Source: Cymodocea nodosa
Lineage: Eukaryota; Streptophyta; Magnoliopsida; Alismatales; Cymodoceaceae
DNA length: 64,000 bases
Direction: 5' to 3'
Assembly (NCBI GenBank): GCA_036874045.1
Contig: CM072337.1
Coordinates: forward strand, 7,378,001 to 7,442,000
A program made the translations under genes and the position numbers. Position 1 is the first letter of the stretch, and each line of letters starts with the position of its first letter. Below, in pieces: positions 45,863 to 56,500 of this stretch. The notes under the pieces were generated by a model. That model made no database searches. It saw only the letters and a list, made by a program, of their open reading frames with translations, and was not told where the DNA came from.

Positions 45863-47079
45863 AGATAAAACAAGAGTACAAAATACTCGTAAATAAAATT
45901 CTATTCTTTATAAACTTTAAAGAAAGAATTTATAATATCTTTTCAACTCAATTCCCTTCTTGACGGTTTTGATATACTAATGTCTGATATACAATTCAAA
46001 TAGGAAATGAAGTCTTTATTCAAAACTAATTTCGAATTGTATAAAACCTAATTTTTATGCACGTAGCTCCTTTCCTTCTTTTTGCTCAGCTTCTGTATCG
46101 CTTATTCTCCAATTGTCAAATTTCCAGACTTCTTGCGTTTGTAGCTCCTTTTCTGAAATTGCTTAGAATTTCGAACTTCTTTTGATGTTGAAGAATTTTT
46201 CTAGATATGAATATTCAGACTTGATTTTTCAGTTTGGGATCCGAATTGAATATTTAGACTTGGTTTTTGAGATTGGGATCCGGATTGTAATGTAGCTCAT
46301 ACTCTCTATTAGTAGTCAAACTACAACTTTACGTTCAACATGTTCATCCACTTAATCCGTAAATCATAATCCACGTACTAATTTCAAATTCAAATTATCC
46401 ACGATTTCCACTATCTTTTTGAATTTCCACTATGTCCACTCACTTTTGAAATTTCCACTTTCTCCACTATCATTTTGAATTTCCATAATCTCCACTCGTA
46501 GATTCACTGAAACTTTATCTTCTTAGAGTTTTGTAGAATATTTTCTAACTCTTCATTTTAATTGAACACTTATCCTTTAAGTCCTGTAAAAACTCGAATA
46601 CTTATTTGTAACTTTTTAAGTTTTTGCACCTGCAAAACATGTGACTGAACAAGAAAAACTTATCTATTCATTAGTCATTTTATAAAACTCGAATAGTTAT
46701 CTATCCATGCGTATAAAAACTTGAACACTTATTTAACTCTTCGATTTTCATTACCGAATGCACATGGAAATCACGTGACAACTTAAAACATTAAAAACAC
46801 ACATGCAGATAACTTAATTATAAGAGTTTTTAATATAACTCTTCAACTAAATCGAAACGTTAACTATCTAAAAGTTTAACTATCCGAAAATCTAACTATC
46901 TGAAAACTTTAACTATTCGAAAATCTAACTATCCAAAAGTTAACTATCCGAAATTTTAAATAAAACTTTTTGATAACTTGTCAACATTTAATTACATGAC
47001 TATTATACTTAGAAAATATTATTTAGACTTATTTAAAAACTTTAATAAAGCATGTATCATCAAAATAAAATTCCAAACA
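45863..47079 (-). mobile_element. Reversed copia-A-type LTR fragment
   Basis: Matches 31641-32863 in reverse, from ATAAAACAAGAGTACAAAAT to the LTR start AAATTCCAAACA at 47079. The last 50 or so bases of the LTR are not seen at the 45863 side, and copia-F LTR sequence does not resume at the other side, so the junctions look rearranged rather than a clean insertion. Confidence 0.75.
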
Positions 47080-48479
47080 CTTTGTATAATATATTATTGT
47101 TTTAAGTAAAATTACTTTGCATATACTTTAATATAATTAAATTATATTAACATAATATATTGTTCATTTATTGTTAATATAATTAAAGTATATATTGTTA
47201 ATATAATATATATATATATATTATAATATTTTTTATTTATTATTTCATTAATAATAAAATATTAATTACTTTATTATTGTTAGTATCATTTAATTTAATT
47301 TTATAATATTAAAATCACAAATATTATATTATTTAATTATTTAATATATAATATTAAAAGTTCAAGAACTATATAATTTTCCTAACTTTCCATTGATTAC
47401 ATAAACACCATCAAATTTTACTTTTCAATTTTTTAATTCCTAACTTTTCTAATTTCTCATTCATATCCTTTTTGACTTTCTATTTTCTAATCTTTCTAAC
47501 TTTATTGGTGATACAAACCCCCCTGAGAATCCCAATACAATTAATATTCACATTAAAAAAACTCAATTTGAATATTCAAATTTAAAAGTCCAAATTTGAA
47601 ATTTGAATATAACTATCTATATACAATATTATATTTGTAAAAAGTTTAGTTTGAATATCACGATGAAGGCATCCAAATTTGAATATGTTATTTTATATAA
47701 AAATTATAATTATAAATATATTATATTAATATTATTTGTATATTGATTTTAAATAGTATTAATTATTTTATTGGTTATTATTAATTATAACACATAATAT
47801 TTATCCTTTAGTATAATGATAACATTATAACCATACTTCACTAAAATTAATAGAATCATTAAAATTATAATATTATGATATTTGTGTCATATTAATAATT
47901 GTATTAAATAATATAATAATATATAATATTTAAACGATGGAAAAGATATAGAAGAGTATATCAAAATTACACCCATTACAAAAAATAAATTATCATTGTG
48001 ATGTGCCCACATGCTAACGCAGTCGAGTATTACTTGACGTATCTTCTATTAGCTCATACCATGTCCATTAAAAGGCCATGCAAACGTATAATTTAAATAT
48101 GAAAAATCTACGATCCACATGGAATGAACGAACGGAGAAGATGAATTGGAGCGATGATGGAATTTTTAGTCCCTTCTTTGGCTGTTGTGCCATAGGGTCA
48201 TCGACATAAAAAAATTGGTTGATACGATTTGATATTCTAAAATCTTTAAATAAAATATTAAATTTATTGATCAATGGAGTTGTACGTAAATTTAGCATGA
48301 CCTGTTAATAAAATTACATTTCAAGGTTGGTCATTAGGTCAACTTATAACTTAACTATGTTTAATTTAACTTTAAATAATAAATAAAAATTGATTTTAGT
48401 TTTTATTATATTAAGAAAGTACAATAATATTTGAATATAAAAATACATTATAAAATACGATATACAAATCAAGACAAAA
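47080..48479. other. AT-rich stretch, nothing recognised
   Basis: Very AT-rich with short TA runs near 47200. No open frame with recognisable similarity, no clear repeats with defined ends. A 76-codon minus-strand frame at 48068-48298 has no features I recognise. Confidence 0.5.
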
Positions 48480-49255
48480 GGCTATACATGGCCTATACAT
48501 GTCAAATGAGTTAAGTTGGCGTGGACCGGATCGAACTAGCTCATAATATATTGTCTTGACCTTGTCTGAAAAGTCAAATTAAGTTGGGCCAATAAATATA
48601 AAGATTTCAACCAATAAACTAGGTCAGGCCAACCTACAGGTTAAACTAGGTCAGGCCAATCTACAGGTTAAGTAAGGTAGGTTGGCTTGATCCAATATGT
48701 AGATATGATTTATAAAATCTTATAAATAATTTAGAATTTACAAATAATGTATAATTTATTAAACTAGTAAATGCATGTAGTAATTACATATGTTAAATTT
48801 TCATTTAATTTAACAAATTAATGATGATTTGTATAAAAAAATATAACAATAATAAGTTAAAAATAATCAATAAATAAAAATATAATATATAAAAAAATGT
48901 AAACAATATATAAAGATAAAAATAATGATAATAAATGAACAAAAAAATATTAGCATATAAAAAAATAACTAAAAAATAAAATATAAAATATAAAAAAGAA
49001 AAATAAAATAAACCCTACTAAACCTCGAGGTATCAATTAGGCTAGACCATTATGGGCCAACCTAGTCCAACCCATTATGAGCTAGTATGGCCTGACTTGA
49101 TTTAAAAAATTGGGTTGGGCTAGGCTATAATATATTAAAAAATCAATCGGTTGGCTAATTTGGATCGGGTTGGGTTGACCTACAGGCCAATTTGGGTTGA
49201 GCTAGGCTGGCCTGTAGGTTGATTTAGGCCTATCCCATATTAGGTTAAAACTTAA
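48480..49255. repeat. Fragments of a hAT-like family
   Basis: Holds the phrases GGTCAGGCCAACCTACAGG, GGTATCAATTAGGCTAGACC (near 49030) and GGGTTGGGCTAGGCTATAATATATT, which also occur in the well-bounded hAT-type element at 51937-55225 and at 56070-56230. I could not find matching ends with a target duplication here. Confidence 0.5.
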
Positions 49256-49830
49256 AAATGAAACAACGGTAAAAAACATTTGTAACATTGTTTTCAATAT
49301 TCGTAAAAAAAGTAAACATTGAAACAGTAAAAAAAAAAAGTCCAAATGTTATTTCAACATTCGTTAATAAAATTAAAAAAATGCACAGATGGTCAAACTG
49401 ATGAAAAAATAAAAAACATTGGTTTGACCGAAGGTAAGATATGGTCTAATAGAAAAAAATAAAAAACTTCGATCAGACTAAAGTTGAACTTTGATTTGAC
49501 CAAAGGAAAAAATAAAAAACTTCAATTAGTTGAATAGAAGAAAAAATAAAAATAAAAAACATAAAAAAAAAGGTCTAATCGAAGGAAAAAATAAAAAGTA
49601 TCAGTTTGATTGATGGTACAATATGATTTGACCAAAAAAAATAAAAAACTTCGATTAAATTGATGTTAAGCTTCGATTTGACTAAAGAAAAAAATAAAAT
49701 AAGAAAAAGACTTCTACCAATCGAATTGAAGTTGAACTTCTATCTAACTTAAGATAAAAATAAAAGAAAAAAAAAACTTTTATCGATTAGACCGAAGTTG
49801 AGCTTCGATCTAACTAAATAAAAAAAATTC
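49256..49830. repeat. Degenerate array of CTTCGATYTGACTRAAG-type units
   Basis: Many diverged units of the form CTTCGATCTGACTGAAGTTGAG separated by AAAAAATAAAAAAC. The core is close to palindromic. The same array is inside the hAT-type element at 54175-55065 and traces are at 56220-56345. Confidence 0.65.
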
Positions 49831-51361
49831 TATCCACTTAATATGGGAGTCACTTCATTATACATGTACTTGTATATCATATAAGTCTTTTCTAATTTTT
49901 CTTTAAATTTAAATTAGGTCGTGATTTCATTTTCTTCATTTCTTTTCTTTCTTTCTCCAAGTACGTGCACCACACGTGCACACAGGAGGTCAAGGTTTAC
50001 CACCGTGTGCCATTTTTGATAGTCATATACTATTTAGAAGGCTAAAAGTGTAACTTCAATCTGAAACAAAAGCATACTAATCTTTTACATCAGTGTACCA
50101 TTTTTTAGATTAAAAGTGTAGCTACTCCCTAAAATAAAGCAACATATTAATTTGATTAATCCGAATATCAATTTTGATACAAAGTTCTAAGTTATTTAGA
50201 AGTGGCATCCCATTTTACCTAATGAGATATCGATCCTTACATCTTACGACATGTCAAGGATCAAAATTACGTATTGATACAAGAGCTGGAAAAAGTTTCT
50301 AGTCATTAACTGAATATTTTGAATCGAATATTCCGATCAATTACTTAGTTATTTAACATATTTGACTTCTATATTGAGATGTAAAAGAATAGAACAGATA
50401 CAAATAATTTAAAAATGTACAGATAAAAATGTGTTGCGTGAATTAAAGGGGAAAACATGTAAAAGTTTAGCAATTAACCAAATCAATTTTTTTTTTGAAG
50501 TCTTACTAACGGGATCAAGTTGTCAACCAGATCATGCATTAGATAAAATTTAACCAGGTTGATATACAAAAGGTTAATCATTAGCCAGTCCGAATTTTAA
50601 CATAGTCGATTATTAACTAACTTGTTTTAGATCGATAAATGATTCACCATGAAGTAATCGTAACCTAACACAATTTTAATGGGAACGTTGACAATCATTA
50701 TGACAGTACAACAGTCGACATTCATATCGAAAGCATCCAATGTTTCACACACAAAGTTCGATAATAGACAGTTCATGAACAGCCACTAAGGTAACTGATA
50801 AGAGCACTTGAATGCTAATTATTACCTTATAAACCATCGGCATTTTTGGAAGGGACATCAATATTTGTAGATCAAAAGTTCACCCATCGATCAATGTCAT
50901 CGACGATTGTTGACGAAGCATAAAAAAATCCACGTTCTTATGAAAAATGTATGTGTAACCTCCTTTTTAATATTTGATAATAAAATAAGTTTAATGTTAT
51001 TATAGCATTGAACGTGAGTTTTTCTTGGAATTTTGAATGCCCTCTTATTATGTATGTATTTTTAGAGTGCAACTTGGTATACATATATTACATATATGCG
51101 TCAAGGGATCCCCAAGGATTAACAATTAATTTTACATCTTATATTTTCTCAAGGATGTCTCGTATATATCATATCAATTTCATTGAATAAATCAAATTTC
51201 ATTATCATTTGCAAATAAAGTACAAATTAATGTTGTATAATATAACTCTTGTAAATAAAGAAAAATGGCAGAAAATATTTTAAATCCGTCGTTGGACTTT
51301 TCATGCTATTATAAGGAGACTCTACTTGACGTAGACTCTACCAAGGAATATGTAATATTTT
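49831..51361. other. Intergenic stretch, nothing recognised
   Basis: No supported gene. It includes paired CACGTG-like sites near 49965-49975 and a fairly balanced stretch at 50450-50940 that could be an old repeat, but I cannot name it. Confidence 0.4.
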
Positions 51362-51915
51362 AAGTATTTGATATTTATGTATCTTATCTTTTATATATTT
51401 TGACGTCTTATATTTCTTTTAAGTTAAAATATAAATTTTTATAGATAGCTTATATTTATATCTAGAAGTATTTAATATTTTTCATATATTTTGGCATTAT
51501 CACTTTTTGTTTAAGCCAAAATATAAATTTTGTAGATAGTTTATACTTTTGTGTAGAAGTATTTAATATATTTATATATATATTGGCATTATCATGTTTT
51601 GGTTAGGCCAAAAAATAATTTTATAGATAGTTTATACTATTATCTAAGAGTATTTAATATATTTTTATATATCTTGACATCTTATATTTTTTTTGTACCA
51701 AAATATAAATTTTTGCAAATGGTTTATACTCATATCCAAGAGTATTTAATATCTTTTATATGTTTTCTTTTATATGTAAACAATTTATACTCTTATCTAG
51801 GAGTATTTGATGTCTTTTATATATTTTAGTATTATAATTTTTTTTAAGCTAAAATATAAATTTGGTAAATAATTTATACTCTTATCTAGGAGTATTTATT
51901 ATCTTTTATATATAA
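51362..51915. repeat. Minisatellite of about 91 bp, six units
   Basis: AGTATTTAATAT marks unit starts at 51363, 51467, 51558, 51649, 51741, 51802 and 51891. Spacing is mostly 89-92, with one long (104) and one short (61) unit. Units contain a CCAAAATATAAATTTT run and end with TTTATACTCTTATCTAGG. It stops about 20 bases before the hAT-type element. Confidence 0.88.
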
Positions 51916-52002
51916 CTACAACTAAACCCTCCGATTTAGAGGTGTCAATTGGGTCAGGCCATTATAGACCAACCTAGCCTGACCCGTTATGGGCTAGTCC
52001 GA

Positions 52003-54074
52003 TGTATTGATTTGTTAACTTCTGTTTGTTAGGCGACACTAGAGAACTTGATTAGTTCTCCAGCAACGGCACCAGAAAACTTGTTTGAGGTTATTAAGTT
52101 AATTCTTAAACTTATTTATACAACGGTGCTAGAAGACTTGTATAATTTGTTTTTATGCTTATATAAATAATTACTTTTAGAAGTAAACAAACAACCTTTC
52201 ACATAAATTAGATATTAATTTCAATTTGTATTTTAATTGCAAGTGCATAGTGTATATTGTATTTGTGTGCAAGTATAAGTTGATCCCATAAAGATTGAGT
52301 AAGAATTGTGTACTGTTCCAATTTTTATATTAGAGTTTATATGTGTTTAGTTAAGCACTTTGTTGAGTTACAGTTAACACAACGAACCTAGTTCGTGGAG
52401 TTATGGCTAACTCAACGAACTGACCTCGTAGTCTTAAGTTAACTCCATGAGCCTACCTTTCCAATTATATACTGCTATTTACAAAGGAATTCAGCCAACT
52501 ATTGAACGATTCCAAAGAATGTAAATAATATCAATTAAGCTCTTTAATGTTAGTTAATATTAGATTTGTCATTAAGCAACACTAACATTTAGATATTTCA
52601 AACAGTAACCATTAAAATCTTTAAGTATCTGGAACGAATCAATTTCAGTAAACAATAAAACTATTTTCTATTTTCTAAATCAAACAAATATAAAACATTC
52701 ACAATACTAACAATGATAACATTAATCATGATACAAAACAAACAATACAACACTCTAATACTAAATGTAAACATAGATAATTTGTTGTTTTTGGTATTTT
52801 TGTTTTAATATGTTCTTAAAGATGAATGAAAGGTGAAATGTAAAAATCTCTATCGACATTAAAAACTTCTGTCACTACATGCGATGCAATTACACTACTG
52901 AAAACTTAATCACTTACAATCTTGCCTCCTCTCCCTATAGAATCTTGAATCAAGAATTGTAAGATGATCTCCTCTTCAGCATACTAGCATCAACCCGAAA
53001 CCAAGGCTAGAAGCTTTACGATCTCTTGAGATATGAGTCGGTGCTTCCCTTCCCACGACGCGATCACTCCTCACAGTGATTGTTAGTCACCGTGTTTGGC
53101 TTGGAATCGACCCGACATCAGGAAAGTATCTTCACAGACCTCCGATAGTTGGTGATTTTGGTGGTGGTGCGGAGCTTTAGGGAACTTTCGACGCTTCCTA
53201 CAGTTAGCACGATTCTCCACTCTACACACACTCCTTCTTCGTCTTTCTCCTCTTCTCTTATATTTCTTTTTGTAGTAACTATTTCTGCTTAATTGATTAG
53301 TTGGATTTCCTTCATTCATATCAACGATGGTGATTTCTTCTTCATTCCACGAGTGAATTCCTACGTGATACATGTAATTATGGTTTTCCTTCGAATTTCC
53401 TATTTCTGCAACTACTATAGTGGCATATTAGAAAATAAATGGTCTATGGAGTTATAGATAACTCAACGGACTTACTTCGTTGATTTAACTATAAAACACG
53501 TTCAATAAAGAAATAACTAGTTCAAATGTTTCGGATACTTACAAACTTTAACTATCCGATACTTAGATGCATTTCGGATAGTTAACAAATAACCTTCCGA
53601 AAGATAACTTAAGTCAAGTTTCCAGAACACGACATGTGTCAAGTAGTTTTATGATAAAAAGATATTTCAGATACTTAGAAATCCAACTATTCGATGCTCA
53701 AATGCATTTCAGATAGTTATCAGATAACTTACCGAAAAACCACTTAAGTCATATATTAATATTTCAACACGTGTACTCCAAAAAATAATAAAATATTTTT
53801 TAAGTGTTTAAAACATAATTGTCCAATACATGCAATATAACTCTCTGAAATAACAGAAAATTCAGATGCCTAGGAATTTCAAAGCCTATAACTCACCGAC
53901 AGTTTAGAAATTTACTTAATTAACTCTAAGTCCCTAAAATTATGTAGATTCTTTCATTAAAGCATATAATAGTGCAATTATAACATAATGGCCTAATTCT
54001 CATATGATAAGCTAAATATTATGCAATTAACCATCATTTAACTATTAATATTATGCACTTTTTCATTCTAAACA
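52003..54074 (-). mobile_element. Solo LTR of second gypsy family (G2), reversed, in the hAT element
   Basis: 2072 bp, on the minus strand TGTTTAGAATG to AATCAATACA. Proposed target copies are tccga (51998-52002) and cctaa (54075-54079), clearly diverged; the reading is supported because removing the insert restores the spacing seen in the other family fragments at 49065 and 56090. Near its 3' end it contains two PBS-like motifs, at about 52060-52075 and 52120-52130, inside what is otherwise LTR. Confidence 0.75.
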
Positions 54075-54174
54075 CCTAACCTAACCTAATTTAAAAATTA
54101 GGTCAGGCTAGGCTATAATATATTAGAAAATCAGCCCATAGGCTGATTTAGGCCCAGCCCGTATTAAGTTAAAA

Positions 54175-55065
54175 CTTAAAAACTAATAAAACAATGTTCG
54201 TAAAAAATGTTCGTTATTTCAACGATAAAAAAAAAAAAGTCTGTTGATGATGGAGGATGATGAATTATGAATGGTCCATTGATGATGTCTTGATATTGAT
54301 GTTAAAGTGATGAATGAATGATTACTTATGTTTGATATTCATATATTTATAAATAAAATAATGTGTTTGAATGATGAATTGATTATTGGATAATGTTGTA
54401 ATTTTTTTATTTTTTATTTTAATTTAAAATCAAAAAAATAAATAAATAAAATCAAAAACTTAGGTTGGATGGAAGGTGAGATACGATCAGACTGATGGAA
54501 AGATAATAAAAAATAAAAAACTTCGATCTAACTGTATCTCATCTTCAATCAGATTGATGAAAAAATAAAAAACATAAAATAAAAAACATTAGTTAGACTG
54601 AAGGTAAGATACGGTCTGACTGAAAAAAAAATAAAAAAATAAAAAAATAAAAAACTTTGGTCAGACTAAAGTTGAGCTTTGATCTGATTGAAGGAAAAAA
54701 TAAAAAAAATAAAAAACTTCAATTAGTTAGATTGAAGAAAAATTAAAAATAAAAAATATAAAAAAAAATGTCGATCTAACTGAAGGTGAGACACAATCTG
54801 ACTAAAGGTAAAAATAAAAAACATCGTTCTAACTGATGGTAAGTTACAGTCTAACTGAAAAAAAAAAAAAAAAAACTTCGGTCAGACTGAAGATGAGCTT
54901 TGGTTGGATTAAAGAAAAAAATAAAAGGAAAAAAAAAACCTCCTGATCAAAATGAAGTTGAGCTTCAGTGTAACCGAAGAAAAAATAAAAGAAAATAAAA
55001 ACTTCTACCAATCAGATCGAAGCCAAGCTTCGATGAGACTAACGTAAAAATAAAAATATATATAT
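54175..55065. repeat. Array of CTTCGGTCAGACTGAAG-type units inside the hAT element
   Basis: Diverged units such as TTCGATCTGACTGAAGG and GTCAGACTGAAG, with A-rich joins of the AAAAAATAAAAAAC type, repeated over about 890 bases. Same type as 49256-49830. Confidence 0.7.
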
Positions 55066-55293
55066 AATATAAAAGTGATTGAGGCAATTGGCAACCACTT
55101 ATAGGTTAGGCTGGGCTAGGCTGTCAAAAAAAATTAAAAAAATTTTGGCCTAACCTAACCTAACTTGTAGCCTACACGGGTTACTACCTTTTGGGTTGGG
55201 CCAACCTAGCCCATTGACACCTCTACTCTGATTCGATTAAAGTTTTTTTTTTAACCTTCAATTGGACTAATGATGGGTTTCAGTTCAATCAAG

Positions 55294-55296
<3 letters not shown>

Positions 55297-55339
<43 letters not shown>
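55297..55339. repeat. (TA)n microsatellite, about 21 units
   Basis: Uninterrupted TA dinucleotide run. Confidence 0.95.
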
Positions 55340-55341
<2 letters not shown>

Positions 55342-55549
55342 CTAGTCTTTGGTCAAACTATACGATGATTTTGGTTCAACTGAAATTTATTATATATATA
55401 TATATTCTTAGCATATATATATTTAAATGTCACTTGACATTTGCCAAGTTGTGTGTATTGACCCAAAATTCGGTTGGCATTTCTCTCATGATTTTCTTTT
55501 TTTATTTTGCTTTTTTTTCTCCTTTTAAAGGGAATGCCTTAAGATTTAA

Positions 55550-55860
55550 CATATCTTGATCTATCTCTTAAATATCCTCCTTTTTATATTTAAGATATTT
55601 GACTTTATCTTAGACACTTATATTTTGTATTTAAAATATTTTGATTTTTTTATTATTTCCTTTTATTATTATTTTTATTTTATTTTAGGTACTTATATTT
55701 TACATCTAACATGTTTTGTTTTGATATTTTTTCCTAATATATATATATATTACTTTAGATATTTGATTTTATTTCAAATACTTATATTTTATATCTAAAA
55801 TATTTTGATGTTTGATTTCCTTGATATTTATATTTTTATATCTATGATATCTGATTTTTC
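55550..55860. repeat. Degenerate AT-rich tandem repeats
   Basis: Phrases such as TATTTAAAATATTTTGAT and ACTTATATTTTRYATCT recur at roughly 60-100 bases. It resembles the 51362-51915 minisatellite in composition and in lying beside hAT-like sequence. Hydrophobic frames through it follow from the T-rich composition. Confidence 0.5.
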
Positions 55861-55869
55861 TTTTTCTCT

Positions 55870-56345
55870 TTTTTTTCTTAAATCAAGTTCATTGGATTTA
55901 GGCAATCCTAACGAACCAGCTAGCCCATAATAACCTGTGGGCTGATATGTAGGCAGCTCATGCATTAACCTAAGTTTGACGCATATAGATTGGAACTATA
56001 GGTCAAACGAATTTTAAAAAATTTAAAACTTTTTCAAACTAGTCTATATGGATTTTTATTTTTAAGCTGATCGACCCATCATAGCCTATTATGGGCTAAC
56101 CTATCCTGACCTAATTTAAAAGATTGGGTTAGGTTGGGCTATAATATATTAGAAAATCAGCCCACGAGTCGATTTGGATCGGGTTGGGCTGGCCCACTAG
56201 TCGATTTGGGTCGAGCTAGGTTGGCCTAACGTTCGTAAAAAAGGTGAGCGTCGAAACAATGGTAAAAAAAAGTACGAACATTGAAATAACGTTCGTAAAA
56301 AATAAACGTTAGAATAATGTTCGTAAAAAACGAACGTTGAAACCA
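55870..56345. repeat. hAT-like family fragment
   Basis: 56070-56230 matches 49060-49240 and 51980-54170 (GGGCTATAATATATTAGAAAATCAGCCCA). It is followed by several CGTTCGTAAAAAA units, also seen at 49300 and 54200. No ends were identified. Confidence 0.55.
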
Positions 56346-56401
56346 ATGGTAAAAAAAGGAAAAGAGAAGGGATTAAAGGGACAGAGAAATGGTGATGGAA
56401 A

Positions 56402-56413
56402 AATCTATAAATA
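56402..56413 (+). promoter_or_regulatory. Possible TATA box
   Basis: TCTATAAATAGAG is a near-ideal plant TATA box, about 100 bases upstream of an LTR start. It may belong to an unrecognised repeat. No gene follows on this strand. Confidence 0.25.
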
Positions 56414-56500
56414 GAGAAGAATGCTAGAATTTTTTTCACAATTTATACTCATTCAATCTTCTCTTTTTCTTTCACAAAATACAAAGATCATTGTTTGGGT

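Larger units (their letters stand above)
51937..55225. mobile_element. hAT-type non-autonomous DNA transposon
   Basis: Ends TAGAGGTGTCAATTGGG... and ...CCCATTGACACCTCTA are inverted repeats, with AACCTAGCC/GGTTGGCC continuing the similarity inward. Flanks are 8-bp target copies ctccgatt (51929-51936) and ctctgatt (55226-55233), one transition apart. An 8-bp duplication and this kind of end fit the hAT superfamily. Without the inserted gypsy LTR (52003-54074) it is about 1.2 kb and encodes no transposase, so it must have been moved by another element's enzyme. Its inner part is the CTTCGATCTGACTGAAG-type array. The superfamily is inferred from ends and duplication only. Confidence 0.75.

Noticed and set aside
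48068-48298. 76-residue minus-strand frame as a possible host gene
   Set aside because: No recognisable domain, no supporting splice signals or neighbours, in AT-rich DNA where such frames occur by chance.
49965-49985. Paired CACGTG-like sites as a host promoter
   Set aside because: No gene follows on either strand and there is no TATA box nearby.
55365-55798. Two very hydrophobic small frames
   Set aside because: They follow from T-rich low-complexity repeats; no ATG context, homology or conservation.
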